Part shown: piece by piece, positions 10,120 to 20,521 of the stretch
Numbering within the stretch: the stretch's first letter is position 1
Layout: every line of letters starts with the position of its first letter
Source: Vibrio cholerae
Lineage (GTDB): Bacteria; Actinomycetota; Actinomycetes; Actinomycetales; Micrococcaceae
Reading direction: 5' to 3'
NCBI GenBank assembly: GCA_009728235.1
Contig: WNZI01000023.1
Coordinates: 1-46,238, forward strand
DNA length: 46,238 bases
The notes under the pieces: generated by a model
What the model was told of the DNA's origin: nothing
The model's database searches: none
The model's input: the letters and a program-made list of their open reading frames with translations, nothing else
Program-made: the position numbers and the translations under genes

Positions 10120-10410
10120 TCACACGTGGTCGCGGAAGGCCCCGATGATGGGATTCCAGGCGGTCGTCTTGACGGCCGAGATCGCACCGGCCCGGGCGAA
10201 GGGGTCTTCGCTGATCACCTGGTTCAGATCGGCTTCCGTCTCCGAGGAGAAGATCAGCAGCGCGCCCGTGCCGTCGGCGAAGGGGCCGGAGGCGAGGACC
10301 CGCCCGTGACCGACGAGCTCCTCCAGCCACTGCCTGTGCTCCGGCCGGTGCTCGGCGCGGAGGTCGTCGTGGTCGGGGTTGTACACGTACTCAACGGCGA
10401 AGATACTCAT
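10120..10410 (-). CDS. YciI family protein
   Basis: A 96-aa YCII-domain protein (ferredoxin-like fold; function generally unknown, some members act as small dehalogenase-like or muconolactone-type enzymes). Seen: MSIFAVEYVYNPDHDDLRAEHRPEHRQWLEE (in part), then GRVLASGPFADGTGALLIF and DPFARAGAISAVKTTAWNPI, which carry the usual His and Asp positions. The ATG at 10410 is preceded at seven bases by TAGGGT, a possible -10 element, so the message may be leaderless. Confidence 0.85.
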   Translation of the reverse strand: MSIFAVEYVYNPDHDDLRAEHRPEHRQWLEELVGHGRVLASGPFADGTGALLIFSSETEADLNQVISEDPFARAGAISAVKTTAWNPIIGAFRDHV

Positions 10411-10420
10411 GGACTTCACC

Positions 10421-10867
10421 CTACGTGACATCCAGCAGGTAGACCCTGACGATCGTCGCGACACCGGCGGCCCACAGCAGCGACGCCAGCGTCCCGATGA
10501 TGAACCTCTCGGAGGCCGCCGGCGTCTCCTTCAGCTCGGCGTACCGGCCCAGGGCCTTCACAGCGACGACATAGGCGATGGCCACGGGCTGGCCGCCGAG
10601 GATCGCCACGGTGACGGCCAGACGCTCGAGCACTCCGATGACCAGACCGCCGCGCAGCACTCCGGCGGGCAGTGCGTCCAGCGGTACCCGGGGCGGCTCG
10701 GAGGGCGGTTCGGGCAGTTCCAGCTGGGGCTGGTCGGCGGGCTCGGGCAGCTCCCGGCGTCGTTCAGCAGTGTCCACCGATCGTGCCAGGCGCAGCACGA
10801 GCATGGTCACGGGCGAACCGATACCGCCTGCAACCAGCAGTGCCACCGCGATCCACAGTGCCTCCAC
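10421..10867 (-). CDS. Small integral membrane protein, DUF3307-like C-terminal region
   Basis: A 148-aa protein with an N-terminal membrane helix (ALWIAVALLVAGGIGSPVTM), a charged Pro/Glu linker (~35-65), then two hydrophobic segments. The part RGGLVIGVLERLAVTVAIL...VVAVKALGRYAELKE...ERFIIGTLASLLWA resembles the membrane part of DUF3307 proteins (GxxIGxLERxxV, AxKxxxRFxEL, IIGTLxS). GTG 10867 has GGAGGAG six bases upstream. Function unknown. DUF3307 genes often neighbour SatD-family genes, and a SatD-like gene lies about 5 kb away (15901-16502). Confidence 0.6.
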   Translation of the reverse strand: MEALWIAVALLVAGGIGSPVTMLVLRLARSVDTAERRRELPEPADQPQLELPEPPSEPPRVPLDALPAGVLRGGLVIGVLERLAVTVAILGGQPVAIAYVVAVKALGRYAELKETPAASERFIIGTLASLLWAAGVATIVRVYLLDVT

Positions 10868-10985
10868 CGCGACTCCTCCCCCGTGCTGTCCGTCGTCCCG
10901 CCTGCTGTCCGACCGGCGTCGTCCTCATGTCTACAGCACGCCACCCCCGACCGGGGACAGGGTCCGGGCCGGCGAGTTGTCCTGC

Positions 10986-11651
10986 TCAGCCGGCCACACC
11001 GAGTTTGAAGGCGAGGATGACTGCCTGGACCCGGTCCCTCAGCCCCAGCTTGTGCAGGATTCGTCCGATGTGCGTCTTGACGGTCGATTCGGCCAGGTAG
11101 AGGGATTCGGCGATCTCCGCATTGGTCGCACCGTCGGCGACGAGGCGGAAGACGTCGAGCTCGCGACGGGTGAGGACCGACAGCATCCGGTCGGGATCGT
11201 CCCGGCCGCCGGCTGCGGCGAGTCGGGGGGCGGCAAGGGCGATGAGCTTCGCGGTGATCCGGGGTTCGACGACGGCGTCACCCCGCCGGACCGCGTGGAT
11301 GGCGGCGACGAGTCCGGCCGGCCTGGTGTCCTTGAGCAGGAAGCCCGACGCGCCGGCAGCCAGCGCGCCGAAGGCGTAGTCGTCGAGGTCGTAGGTGGTC
11401 AGCACGAGGACACGGGTCTCGGGAAGGGCCAAGGTGATGCGTCGCGTCGCTTCGAGCCCGTCCATGGTCGGCATCCGCACGTCCATGAGTACGACGTCGG
11501 GCTGCAGCCGTTCGGCGGCTCGGACCGCGGCCGCGCCGTCCCCCGCCTCACCGACGACCTCGAGTCCGGTCTCGGCCTCGAGGACGAGTCGAAGGCCGTA
11601 GCGGACGAGTTCCTGATCGTCCGCCAGCAGGATCCGGATGGTGTCCTTCAT
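10986..11651 (-). CDS. NarL/LuxR-family response regulator
   Basis: A 221-aa two-component regulator. The receiver domain (1-~125) has the acidic pair LLADDQE, the phosphoacceptor in VVLMDVRMP and the conserved Lys in FLLKDTRP. The LuxR-type helix-turn-helix is at ~150-215 (LTRRELDVFRLVADGATNAE, then AESTVKTHIGRIL). Its ATG overlaps the stop of the sensor kinase (ATGA), so the pair is translationally coupled. Next to a BcrA-type ABC exporter it probably responds to envelope stress or an antimicrobial, but the signal is not readable. Confidence 0.93.
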   Translation of the reverse strand: MKDTIRILLADDQELVRYGLRLVLEAETGLEVVGEAGDGAAAVRAAERLQPDVVLMDVRMPTMDGLEATRRITLALPETRVLVLTTYDLDDYAFGALAAGASGFLLKDTRPAGLVAAIHAVRRGDAVVEPRITAKLIALAAPRLAAAGGRDDPDRMLSVLTRRELDVFRLVADGATNAEIAESLYLAESTVKTHIGRILHKLGLRDRVQAVILAFKLGVAG

Positions 11652-12892
11652 GCCGTTCCTCCCGTCAAGGGCAACCGTGCGCGCACGCGCCAGCCGCCGC
11701 CGTCGCGCGGGCCCGCGTCGACCGTTCCGTCGTAGAGCGCGACCCGCTCCCTGAGCCCGAGCAGTCCCCGCCCCGCCTCCGAACCCTGCTTGTCGGCCGT
11801 GGCCGCGGGCGCGTCGTCCTCCACGAGGATATCGACGGCATCCTCCGTCCGGGACACGAGCACCATCACCCTGCCGGCTCCCGTGGCGTGCCGCAGGGCG
11901 TTCGTGAGCCCCTCCTGCACGATCCTGTAGACGGTCAGGCCGAGAGCGGGATCCGAGACCGGTGGACCCGTCAGCGTCATGCGGACCGGCAGGCCGGCAT
12001 GCCGGATGCTCTCCGCGAGATCCGGCAGGTCCGACACACCGGGCTGCGGGGCGTGCGGGGCGGGAAGCAAACGATCCTCCACCCGCACGGTCCCCAGCAG
12101 TCGCCGGACCTCTGCGAGGGTGCGGCGGCCGGTATCCGCGACACGTCCGATCGCGTCGCGGGCGTGCTCGGGCCTGTTAGGAGCTGCCGCGTAGGCACCA
12201 TCGGCGAGGAAGATCATGACGGACAGGCTGTGGGCGATGATGTCGTGCATCTCGCGGGCTATCCGCTCGCGCTCGCGGGCCCCTGCGATCTCGTACTGCT
12301 GATCACGCTCGTGCTCGAGGTGGCGGGCCCGGTCGAGCAGCGCGAGGATGTAGCGCCCACGGACACCCACGTTGATACCGATGAGCATCACGATGACCAA
12401 CAGGACGACTAGTCCGAGCGCGTTGTTCAGCCAGTCCGAGGAGAAGGATCCCGTCACAGGTGGCTGTGTGCCTTCCAGCAGCGGATATCCGGTCCTGGAC
12501 CGGACGGTGAGGACGTACCCGCACAGCACGGCACAGCCTATTCCCAGGACGAAGCAGGTCCAGGCGGCACGGGCGGAGCGGTAGGCGCCGACGGCGTAAC
12601 CGGTCAGCAGCGGCAGCAGGAGCTCGGCTGCCGTGCCCGTCGCGGCGGAGATCAGGAACAGCACATTGGCTGCTGCGAACATCAGCGCCGGCCACCGTCG
12701 GCGGAAGAACACGACGCCTGCTCCGGGAAGCGCGAGCACGAGCGCGATCCACACCGGGGCCAGGCCGGGAACATCCACCGACGCGCCCGCAAGAACGACT
12801 GCACACAGCAGGTACGCACCGGTGGTCAGCGCGTCACCGAGCAGGGGTCGGGACCGGAAGAAACGTCGCACCGCTCCGGGCGGACGAGGCAC
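11648..12892 (-). CDS. NarL-type sensor histidine kinase (HisKA_3)
   Basis: A 414-aa kinase with about five N-terminal membrane helices (residues ~15-170) and no large external domain, so it probably senses within the membrane. The dimerization/phosphotransfer motif is RERERIAREMHDIIAHSLSV (phosphoacceptor His in MHDIIAHS). The ATPase domain has YRIVQEGLTNALRHATG (N-box), DILVEDDA and GRGLLGLRERV (G-boxes). GTG 12892 gives the full frame; another GTG seven codons inside has GGAG close by. A large hairpin (12899-12929) separates it from the ABC genes. Confidence 0.92.
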   Translation of the reverse strand: MPRPPGAVRRFFRSRPLLGDALTTGAYLLCAVVLAGASVDVPGLAPVWIALVLALPGAGVVFFRRRWPALMFAAANVLFLISAATGTAAELLLPLLTGYAVGAYRSARAAWTCFVLGIGCAVLCGYVLTVRSRTGYPLLEGTQPPVTGSFSSDWLNNALGLVVLLVIVMLIGINVGVRGRYILALLDRARHLEHERDQQYEIAGARERERIAREMHDIIAHSLSVMIFLADGAYAAAPNRPEHARDAIGRVADTGRRTLAEVRRLLGTVRVEDRLLPAPHAPQPGVSDLPDLAESIRHAGLPVRMTLTGPPVSDPALGLTVYRIVQEGLTNALRHATGAGRVMVLVSRTEDAVDILVEDDAPAATADKQGSEAGRGLLGLRERVALYDGTVDAGPRDGGGWRVRARLPLTGGTA

Positions 12893-12898
12893 CCCGAC

Positions 12899-12929
12899 GT
12901 ACCCGGCACCCCCGCGGGGTGCCGGGTAC
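12899..12929 (-). terminator. 14-bp perfect inverted repeat between ABC permease and sensor kinase
   Basis: Left arm GTACCCGGCACCCC (12899-12912), loop CGC, right arm GGGGTGCCGGGTAC. It lies between the permease stop (12947) and the kinase start (12892). It is most likely a terminator-type hairpin without a T-tract, although a perfect palindrome in a leader could also be a protein site. Confidence 0.6.
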
Positions 12930-12946
12930 CGGTGTTGGACCGTGCT

Positions 12947-13795
12947 TCAGGCGTCCCTCCTGGAGAGGGTGAGTCCGCCGAGCAGGAGCGATACGGCGGT
13001 CCAGGCAAGGACCACCGAGCCGCCCGCGCCCGGGGGGAGAGGTGCGCCGGGCTCCGGTGACACCCCTGCGGGCAGGGCCGCGGCGACGCTCCACATCGAC
13101 TCCCCGGCGGCTGCGAACCCGTAGGGCGTGATCGCAGGGATCCAATCGATCGAGTTGCCCAGCAGGGAGAGCCCGATCGGCAGGAGGAGAAGCACTCCCA
13201 GGACTGCCGCGATGCCACCGGCCGCGGACCTGAGGATCGTCCCGACTCCCAGTGCGAAGACGGCTGTGAGACCCAGGAAGGCAGCTGCACCGACCAGCGC
13301 GACGACGAACCCGGGCTCGGCCGGGCCGACCGCGAGACCGAGATCGTCGAACATCGCGTAGGTGGTGGCCCACGCGCCGAACAGGGTCACCAGGGCGACG
13401 ACCGTCACGAGGCCGAAGACCACGACGGCCTTCGCCGCCAGGACGGGCAGCCGCGACGGCACCGCCGCCAACGTCGATTGAACCATCTTCGTAGAATACT
13501 CACCGCTGACGGCCAGGACTCCCAGGACGGCGGCCACGTACTGGCCGAAGGCAGCACCGATCGCGACGATCGAGAGCGCGAACCGGACCGACGGCTCGTC
13601 GGGCACCCCGGCGGACTCCATGGTCGCGGCAAGGAGGAAGCTCAGGCCCATCCCTCCGAGCACGAGGGTGAGCAGCGACCAGGAGGTCGAGCGCAGGCTG
13701 GTCAGCTTGATCCACTCGGAGCGAAGCACCCCGGTGAAGCGGAGCCGCGCGTCGGCGGGGATGCTCCGGCGGACGGGCAGAGTGGGCGTGCTCAT
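12947..13795 (-). CDS. ABC-2 type transporter permease
   Basis: A 282-aa membrane subunit with six hydrophobic segments. The N-terminal pattern RFTGVLRSEWIKLTSLRST is typical of ABC-2 permeases that pair with BcrA/CcmA-like ATPases. A cytoplasmic loop contains SGEYSTKMVQSTLAAVPSRL, the usual coupling region. Its ATG overlaps the ATPase stop (ATGA at 13792-13795), so the two form one exporter. The substrate is unknown; such pairs export antimicrobial peptides, lipids or drugs. Confidence 0.9.
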   Translation of the reverse strand: MSTPTLPVRRSIPADARLRFTGVLRSEWIKLTSLRSTSWSLLTLVLGGMGLSFLLAATMESAGVPDEPSVRFALSIVAIGAAFGQYVAAVLGVLAVSGEYSTKMVQSTLAAVPSRLPVLAAKAVVVFGLVTVVALVTLFGAWATTYAMFDDLGLAVGPAEPGFVVALVGAAAFLGLTAVFALGVGTILRSAAGGIAAVLGVLLLLPIGLSLLGNSIDWIPAITPYGFAAAGESMWSVAAALPAGVSPEPGAPLPPGAGGSVVLAWTAVSLLLGGLTLSRRDA

Positions 13796-14715
13796 CGGTT
13801 CTCCTCGGGGGTGGGGAGGGACCGGTACTCGGCCTCGTCCGCGGTGATGCTCATGTAGGCGTCCTCGAGCGATCCTTCGACGGAGGCGACTTCGTACAGC
13901 GCCACCCCTGCCGCGGCGGCTGCGTCCCCGATCTGTTCGGGGCTCAGTCCCGTCACCAGGGCGGCGCCGTCGTCGAGCATGGTGACGGTGACGTTCCTCC
14001 CGGCGATGGCGGCAGTGAGCCTTCCGAGGTCCGCAGTCCGGACGCGCACCGCCGAAGCGGTGGCCTGGTCGATCAGGTCCCGTAGTGGCGCGTCGGCGAG
14101 GATGCGCCCTCGACCGAGCACGATGAGGTGGTCAGCGGTCTGGGCCATCTCACTCATGAGATGGGAGGAGAGCAGAACCGTGCGGCCCTCTGCTGCGAGT
14201 TGGCGGAGGAGGGTCCTGACCCAGAGCACGCCTTCGGGGTCGAGCCCGTTGACGGGCTCGTCGAGGATGATGGTCGCCGGGTCCCCCAACAGGGCCGCCG
14301 CGATCCCGAGTCGCTGTCCCATACCGAGCGAGAAACTTCCGACCCGCCTGTCGGCGACCGAGTCGAGCCCGGCGAGCTCCACCACCTCACCCACGCGGGC
14401 GGCACCGATCCCGTGGGTCGCGCCGAGGGCGAGCAGATGATTGCGTGCCGTCCGGCCGGGGTGGACGGCCTTCGCGTCCAGGAGCACGCCGACCTCCCGG
14501 AGTGGAGCCCGGTGCCGGCGGTACGCGCGACCGTTGACGTCCACCTCCCCGTGCGTGGGCCGGTCCAGCCCCACGATCATCCTCATGGTGGAGGACTTCC
14601 CGGCTCCGTTGGGGCCGAGGAAGCCCGTGACCTGACCGGGGCGGACCGTGAAGTCGATGCCGTCGACGGCGGTACGGGCGCCGAAGCGCTTGGTGAGTGT
14701 TCGTGCGTGAATCAT
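13792..14715 (-). CDS. ABC transporter ATP-binding protein (BcrA-like)
   Basis: A 307-aa ATPase. Walker A is GPNGAGKSS (~34-42), the signature is SFSLGMGQRLGIA, Walker B is TIILDEPVNGLDP, and the switch His is in VLLSSHLMSEMAQ. The C-terminal ~80 residues (to SVEGSLEDAYMSIT) are the extension common in BcrA-type drug or lantibiotic export ATPases. ATG 14715 follows GAAAGGA. It is first in an ATPase-permease pair, followed by the two-component genes. Confidence 0.93.
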   Translation of the reverse strand: MIHARTLTKRFGARTAVDGIDFTVRPGQVTGFLGPNGAGKSSTMRMIVGLDRPTHGEVDVNGRAYRRHRAPLREVGVLLDAKAVHPGRTARNHLLALGATHGIGAARVGEVVELAGLDSVADRRVGSFSLGMGQRLGIAAALLGDPATIILDEPVNGLDPEGVLWVRTLLRQLAAEGRTVLLSSHLMSEMAQTADHLIVLGRGRILADAPLRDLIDQATASAVRVRTADLGRLTAAIAGRNVTVTMLDDGAALVTGLSPEQIGDAAAAAGVALYEVASVEGSLEDAYMSITADEAEYRSLPTPEENR

Positions 14716-15798
<1,083 letters not shown>

Positions 15799-15801
15799 AC
15801 C

Positions 15802-15857
15802 CCGGAGAAGGACGTAGGGCGCTGGTCCACGGACCGGCGCCCTGTGTCGTTCTCCGG
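15802..15857 (+). terminator. Two-tier terminator hairpin after the hydrolase
   Basis: Inner stem at 15816-15843: AGGGCGCTGGTCC pairs with GGACCGGCGCCCT (one G-U). Outer arms CCGGAGAA (15802-15809) and TTCTCCGG (15850-15857) can extend it. It lies directly after the hydrolase stop and before the convergent SatD-like gene, so it may act in both directions. Confidence 0.65.
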
Positions 15858-15900
15858 ACGGCCGTCCTCTGCTCGGCCCGACAGGGGTCGGGCGCACGGC

Positions 15901-16502
15901 TCAGCCCTCGTCAGCCCATGCCAGCAAACGGGCGGCAGCGGGGCGGACGGCCTGTTCCTCGTGCCAGGCGGCACGGGCCGCAGCTTTGCTGACCGCCTGC
16001 GGTGTGATGCCGAGGGTCGCGCGACAGCGGTCTGCGTCCCCCGCGTCCCGGGCTGCAGGAGATCGAGGATGCGCCATTCGGCTGCCGATCGCCCCGCGAC
16101 GTGGCGGCCGAGCAGCGCGAGGACTCCCTCCGCCTCGGCCGCCCGGTCGGTCAGGCCGACGGGTCCTTCGACGGCGAGGGGCGCCCGGTCGCCCGTCTTC
16201 TTGGCCCGCTCGACGGCTCTCCTGGCCGCAATAAAGGCCGAACCACGTCCCTCCCTGGGAGAGAGCGGGAAGGGTTGCTCGACCTCCCCGATGCCGATGC
16301 CGACGTACCAGTCGCCGGCGCGCAGGCAGCGCATGACGGCGTCGACCACGTCGCCGGCGCCCGCGACGACTCCCTGCGCCTCGTCACCGACCGACCGCTC
16401 CCACGGCATCACGGGCATGATGGGCTGCAGGAGCTCGAGCAGTTCGGGAATCCGGTCGCGCGAGGACCTGCTTCCCGCCTGGTCTATGGTGAGGACGAAC
16501 AT
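15901..16502 (-). CDS. SatD-family protein with C-terminal helix-turn-helix, frameshifted in this sequence
   Basis: About 200 aa after one correction. The N-terminal part (FVLTIDQAGSRSSRDRIPEL, ERSVGDEAQGVV, DWYVGIGIGEVEQP, FIAARRAVERAKKTGDRAPL) follows the SatD family pattern (GDxxGSR, GDExQG, IGIGxI). The C-terminus, in the shifted frame, reads RATLGITPQAVSKAAARAAW, an HTH, so such proteins are often annotated as MarR-like. The frame slips near 16050 (cccggg), with ...DLLQP continuing in the next frame to a TGA at 15901. ATG 16502 is 1 bp from a palindrome that overlaps the likely -10. Role unknown; probable DNA-binding autoregulator. Confidence 0.75.
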
Positions 16503-16503
16503 C

Positions 16504-16525
16504 TATCAACCATATGTGGTTGATA
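16504..16525 (-). promoter_or_regulatory. Palindromic operator over a leaderless promoter of the SatD-like gene
   Basis: Perfect 8-bp arms TATCAACC and GGTTGATA flank a 6-bp centre, ATATGT on the plus strand. On the minus strand, TATGGT (16509-16514) lies exactly six bases before the ATG, the geometry of an actinobacterial leaderless promoter, so a bound protein would cover the -10. AT-rich against a very GC-rich background. Confidence 0.65.
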
Positions 16526-16541
16526 TTCGATGTACAACCGG

Positions 16542-17885
16542 TCAGCCGAACAGGTTGACCGGCTTCACGATGTCCGCGTAGATCAGCAGGGCTCCCATGC
16601 CCAGGAGCAGGATCGCCACGGCATAGGTCAGCGGCAGGAGCTTCGCCATGTCGAACGGACCTGGATCGGGGCGCTTGAACAGGCGCGCGACACCACGCCG
16701 GAGGCCCTCCCACAGCGCACCTGCCACGTGTCCGCCGTCGAGCGGCAGGAGCGGTATCAGGTTGAACACGAACAGGGCGAGGTTGACGCCTGCCACCAGC
16801 CCGATCAATGTCGCGGCACGGGACGCCAGCGGGATCTCCTCCATCGCGGAGATCTCTCCGGCGATGCGGCCGACACCGACGACACTGATCGGCCCCTCAG
16901 GGTCACGGGGAGCATCGGAGAAGGCGGCCTGGCCGACGTCGACGAGGCGCTGCGGCAGGTTCAGCACGACACCGGCAACGCGGGCCAGCGAATCCCCGAC
17001 GGTGGGGAGCACCTCGGTCGCCGGCTGCTGGACGAGTTCCTGTGTCGACCCGACGCCGATGAAACCGACCTCCTGCATGAGCGCAGTGCCCTGATCGTCC
17101 ACCGCAGCGGTTCCGGACTCGGTGAGGACGGGACGCTCGGTCAGCAGGGGCGTGATCCTGGTGCCGATGGTCCCGCCGTCGCGCACGACGCTGATGCCCA
17201 CCTCGCGACCGGCGGCTTCCCGGATCCAGCCCGAGAGCTCGTCCCAGTTCGTCACGTCCCGGCCGTCGAACTCGATGACGCGGTCACCCGGCAGGAGCCC
17301 CGCCTGGAAGGCAGGTGCTGCGGGGTCCTCGGGTGTGCACTCCGTCTGGCCCGTGGCCGCCTGCTGGCTCGCCGGGACGACGCACTCGGACACGGAGGAC
17401 AGCACGGTGGTCGGCTGCGCGGTGCCGAATCCCATGATGAGCACGGCGAACAGGATCGTCCCGATCAGGAGGTTCATCAGCGGGCCGCCCAGCATGATGA
17501 CGATCCGCTTCCAGATCGGCAGCCTGTAGAACACCCGGTCCTCGTCGCCCGGCTGCAGTTGCTCCGCCGCGGCACGACGCGCATCATCGCTCAGCTGCTG
17601 GAAGACGCCCGTACTGGACTGCCGGACGGCTCCGGCCTCGGTCGTCGCGGGCGGGAACATACCGATCATCGACACGTAGCCGCCGGCCGGGATGGCCTTG
17701 ATCCCGTACTCCGTCTCTCCGCGACGGACCGACCAGACGGTGCGGCCGAAGCCCACCATGTACTGGGTCACGCGGACCCGGAACAGTTTCGCGGGCACCA
17801 GGTGGCCCACTTCGTGGAGAGCGATCGACGCCAGGATCGCGACGACGACGGAGAGCACTCCGGCGATGAACAGCAGTACGGTCAC
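16542..17885 (-). CDS. Site-2 intramembrane metalloprotease (M50 family, RseP/Rip1-like)
   Basis: Zinc protease that cleaves anti-sigma factors and other membrane proteins. The 447-aa product begins with a membrane helix carrying the active-site HEVGH (residues 24-28). It then has [20 protein letters not shown] (in part) and GGYVSMIGM, a membrane segment with [10 protein letters not shown], a PDZ domain (~190-280, [16 protein letters not shown]) and the second zinc/active motif [16 protein letters not shown] 17885 follows AAGGAAAA and overlaps the dxr stop (GTGA), so translation is coupled to dxr. The ATG-side extension upstream has no support. Confidence 0.93.
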   Translation of the reverse strand: MTVLLFIAGVLSVVVAILASIALHEVGHLVPAKLFRVRVTQYMVGFGRTVWSVRRGETEYGIKAIPAGGYVSMIGMFPPATTEAGAVRQSSTGVFQQLSDDARRAAAEQLQPGDEDRVFYRLPIWKRIVIMLGGPLMNLLIGTILFAVLIMGFGTAQPTTVLSSVSECVVPASQQAATGQTECTPEDPAAPAFQAGLLPGDRVIEFDGRDVTNWDELSGWIREAAGREVGISVVRDGGTIGTRITPLLTERPVLTESGTAAVDDQGTALMQEVGFIGVGSTQELVQQPATEVLPTVGDSLARVAGVVLNLPQRLVDVGQAAFSDAPRDPEGPISVVGVGRIAGEISAMEEIPLASRAATLIGLVAGVNLALFVFNLIPLLPLDGGHVAGALWEGLRRGVARLFKRPDPGPFDMAKLLPLTYAVAILLLGMGALLIYADIVKPVNLFG

Positions 17886-19159
17886 AGGTTTTCCTTCTGG
17901 CCCTCGGGACGGAGTGCCGCCTCGGGCGGCGACGGCTCTCCGAGCCCACAACGCACCTGGGCGCTCCGGCGTGCCCAGCGCTCGGCGTCGAGCACCGCCG
18001 CGAGGGTGAGCTCGACGCCCGCCCCGCCGCCGCCCTCCCCGGAACGCTGCTCGTCGACGACGGCGGCCACGATGTCGACGATGTCAGGGAAACCTATGGC
18101 TCCCCGGTGGAATGCCTCGACCGCCTCCTCGTTCGCCGCGTTGTACACGGCCATCCGGGTGCCGCCCTCGGCCGCAGCCCGCTTCGCCAGCGCGATGGCA
18201 GGAAAGGCCTCCTCGTCGAGGGGCTCGAAGGTCCATTCCGCCGACCGGCTCCAGTCGCACGCGTGCGCCGATCCCCGGACGCGGAACGGCCACCCCATCC
18301 CCAGGGCGATGGGAAGGCGCATGTCCGGCGGCGACGCCTGCGCGAGCGTGGAACCGTCGATGAACTGGACCATCGAGTGCACGACGGACTGGGGGTGGAC
18401 GACGACGTCGATCCGCTCCAGCGGGACGTCGAACAGCAGGTGCGCCTCGATGACCTCCAGTGCCTTGTTCACCATGGAGGCGGAGTTGGTGCTGATGACG
18501 CGCCCCATGTCCCAGGTGGGGTGGGCCACCGCCTCCGCGGGAGTGACGTTCTCGAGCTGGGTGCGCGTGCGACCGCGGAACGGACCACCTGACGCGGTGA
18601 GCACCAGCCGGTCGACCTCGTCGGGCGTTCCTCCGCGCAGCGCCTGCGCGATCGCGGAGTGCTCGGAATCGACCGGCACGAGCTGGCCGGGGGCCGCTGC
18701 GGCACGCACGAGGGCACCGCCGGCGATCAGGGACTCCTTGTTCGCGAGGGCCAGCAGGTGCCCCGCCGCGAGCGCTGCGAGGGTGGGCGCGAGGCCGATC
18801 GATCCGGTGATCCCGTTGAGCACGACGTCGGCCTCGGGCCAGGCGGCGACGCTCGTCGCGGCATCCTGTCCGGCGAACATCTGGGGGGCGTATCCGGTGA
18901 TGCCTGCGGCATCGGCTGCTGCTCCGATCGCCGCCTCGAGCTCCGCCTCCGTCGCGGACGCGACCCCGACGACGGGCGCGCGGACGGTGACGGCCTGCCG
19001 GGCGAGGAAATCGATGTTCCGCCCTCCCGCGCTGAGGCCCGCGACGCTGAAACGGTCGGGGGCCGCAGCGATGACGTCGAGCGCCTGGGTGCCGATGGAA
19101 CCCGTCGAACCGAGGATCAAGACGCGCCGGTGCTGCCGGGAGGGGTTGCTGAAATCCAT
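17882..19159 (-). CDS. dxr: 1-deoxy-D-xylulose 5-phosphate reductoisomerase
   Basis: Second step of the MEP pathway (DXP to MEP, NADPH). The 425-aa product shows the Rossmann motif [15 protein letters not shown] (~12-26), [21 protein letters not shown] (metal and substrate residues), [31 protein letters not shown] (in part) and [14 protein letters not shown]-terminal residues [18 protein letters not shown] are a lineage tail. ATG 19159 is preceded by GATACT six bases upstream (19166-19171), suggesting a leaderless promoter separate from the citE operon 44 bp upstream. Confidence 0.96.
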   Translation of the reverse strand: MDFSNPSRQHRRVLILGSTGSIGTQALDVIAAAPDRFSVAGLSAGGRNIDFLARQAVTVRAPVVGVASATEAELEAAIGAAADAAGITGYAPQMFAGQDAATSVAAWPEADVVLNGITGSIGLAPTLAALAAGHLLALANKESLIAGGALVRAAAAPGQLVPVDSEHSAIAQALRGGTPDEVDRLVLTASGGPFRGRTRTQLENVTPAEAVAHPTWDMGRVISTNSASMVNKALEVIEAHLLFDVPLERIDVVVHPQSVVHSMVQFIDGSTLAQASPPDMRLPIALGMGWPFRVRGSAHACDWSRSAEWTFEPLDEEAFPAIALAKRAAAEGGTRMAVYNAANEEAVEAFHRGAIGFPDIVDIVAAVVDEQRSGEGGGGAGVELTLAAVLDAERWARRSAQVRCGLGEPSPPEAALRPEGQKENL

Positions 19160-19165
19160 GGCCCC

Positions 19166-19171
19166 AGTATC
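19166..19171 (-). promoter_or_regulatory. Probable -10 element of dxr (leaderless)
   Basis: GATACT, six bases before the dxr ATG. No Shine-Dalgarno sequence is present, so the transcript would begin at or next to the start codon. This gives dxr its own promoter after the citE operon. Confidence 0.5.
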
Positions 19172-19203
19172 CCGCAGTCGAGCGGGCGCCGCGCGCCGGG
19201 ACC

Positions 19204-20022
19204 TCAGCCGCGGAACCTCGCCAGGACGCTGCGCGCGTGACGGAGGATGGGTTCGTCCACCATGCGTCCCTGGTACGTGAAGACGCCCCGCTCGTTCTCC
19301 GCGGCGGTGAGCAGGGCGCGTGCGCGCTCCACCTCGGCCTCGTCGGGCGCGAAGGCCGCCCGGACCGTCGCGACCTGGCTGGGGTGGATACAGGCCTTGG
19401 CGGCGAATCCGGAGGCGACGGCGTCGTCGGTCTCCTCGGCGAGGCCCCGGAGGTCGGAGATGTCGACGTGGACGGCGTCGATGGCCACACGGTCCGCGGC
19501 ACCGGCAGCGAGGAGCACCTGCGAGCGCGCCTGGAGCGCCACGGCCCGGTACGTTCCTGCGGGTGTCCGGCTCGAGGTTCCGCCGAGGGACGCGACGAGG
19601 TCCTCCGCACCCCACATCAGTGCCGAGACGCCGTCGGTCCGCGCGATCTCGACGGCATGCACGACACCGCGGGCCGTCTCGCACAGGGCGACGACCTCGA
19701 CGTCCCCGAGGGCCGAGCGGACGGCGGCGACGTGGTCCGGTGATTCCGTCTTGGCCAGCATGACCGCGCGATACCCCGTTCCGAGGACCGCCTCGCAGTC
19801 CAGGGCGAAATCCGGGGTGCCCACCGCATTGAGCCGCACGACGGTGCGGTCCGGGTCCAGGGCCGAGCCGGCGAGCGCCGCGCGCGCCGCCGGCTTGGCG
19901 CCGTGCGCGACGGCGTCCTCGAGGTCGAGGATGACGGTGTCGGAGCGCTCCGCCGCCTTGGCGTAGCGTTCCGGCCGGTCCGCCGGGCAGAACAGCAGTG
20001 CCGGGCCGAGGACGAGGCTCAC
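19204..20022 (-). CDS. citE: CitE-like beta-hydroxyacyl-CoA lyase (HpcH/HpaI family)
   Basis: A 272-aa TIM-barrel lyase. Seen: [56 protein letters not shown] (metal Glu), [13 protein letters not shown] (metal Asp) and [11 protein letters not shown]. The closest functional model is M. tuberculosis Rv2498c, a CitE-like enzyme that cleaves (S)-HMG-CoA and citramalyl-CoA in leucine and itaconate breakdown. No classical HMG-CoA lyase is in this locus, so this gene probably does that step, giving acetyl-CoA and acetoacetate. GTG 20022 overlaps the maoC stop (GTGA). Confidence 0.85.
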   Translation of the reverse strand: MSLVLGPALLFCPADRPERYAKAAERSDTVILDLEDAVAHGAKPAARAALAGSALDPDRTVVRLNAVGTPDFALDCEAVLGTGYRAVMLAKTESPDHVAAVRSALGDVEVVALCETARGVVHAVEIARTDGVSALMWGAEDLVASLGGTSSRTPAGTYRAVALQARSQVLLAAGAADRVAIDAVHVDISDLRGLAEETDDAVASGFAAKACIHPSQVATVRAAFAPDEAEVERARALLTAAENERGVFTYQGRMVDEPILRHARSVLARFRG

Positions 20023-20513
20023 TGCTCCCCGTTCCTCGTCGCCGAGGACGACCACATGAGGACCGAACGGGTGGCCGTCGCCACGATGTCCCCGTGCTGG
20101 TTGCGGCCGGTGTGGGCCATCGACACGACGCCCTGGCCGGGTCGGGACGCCGAGGGGCGGATGCCGGTGATCTCCGTCTCGGTGTAGAGCGTGTCGCCGT
20201 GGAAGAGGGGCTTCGGGAAGGCGACGTCGGTCAGCCCGAGCTGGGCGACGATGGTGCCCTGCGTGAGCTGCGAGACCGACTGTCCCACGAGGGTGGCGAG
20301 CGTCAGCATCGAGTTGACCAGTCGTTGTCCGAACGGCTGGCCCGCGGACCATGCCGCGTCGAGGTGCAGCGCCTGCGTGTTCATGGTGAGCGTGGTGAAC
20401 AGGACGTTGTCCGCCTCGGTGAGCGTCCGCCCGGGGCGGTGGGCGTAGACCGCGCCGATGGTGAGTTCGTCGGCGTACAGGCCGCGCTGCTCGATGACGT
20501 GGCGCTCGGGCAT
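20019..20513 (-). CDS. MaoC-type (hotdog) enoyl-CoA hydratase
   Basis: A 164-aa hotdog-fold hydratase, equivalent in position to M. tuberculosis Rv2499c. The hydratase-2-like region reads [20 protein letters not shown]; canonical MaoC motifs have D-x(4)-H, and here the likely catalytic pair is in this region (HLD). Also seen: [20 protein letters not shown] and [13 protein letters not shown] (I as in [11 protein letters not shown]). It probably hydrates 3-methylglutaconyl-CoA and/or itaconyl/mesaconyl-CoA, feeding the CitE lyase. ATG 20513 is chosen; a GTG four codons earlier (20525) overlaps the scoB stop. It is cotranscribed with scoB and citE. Confidence 0.8.
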   Translation of the reverse strand: MPERHVIEQRGLYADELTIGAVYAHRPGRTLTEADNVLFTTLTMNTQALHLDAAWSAGQPFGQRLVNSMLTLATLVGQSVSQLTQGTIVAQLGLTDVAFPKPLFHGDTLYTETEITGIRPSASRPGQGVVSMAHTGRNQHGDIVATATRSVLMWSSSATRNGEQ

Positions 20514-20521
20514 GGTCCCGT

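Noticed and set aside
16530-19280. A 916-codon plus-strand open frame
   Set aside because: It is antisense to the site-2 protease and dxr, both with full motifs, and has no recognisable domain.
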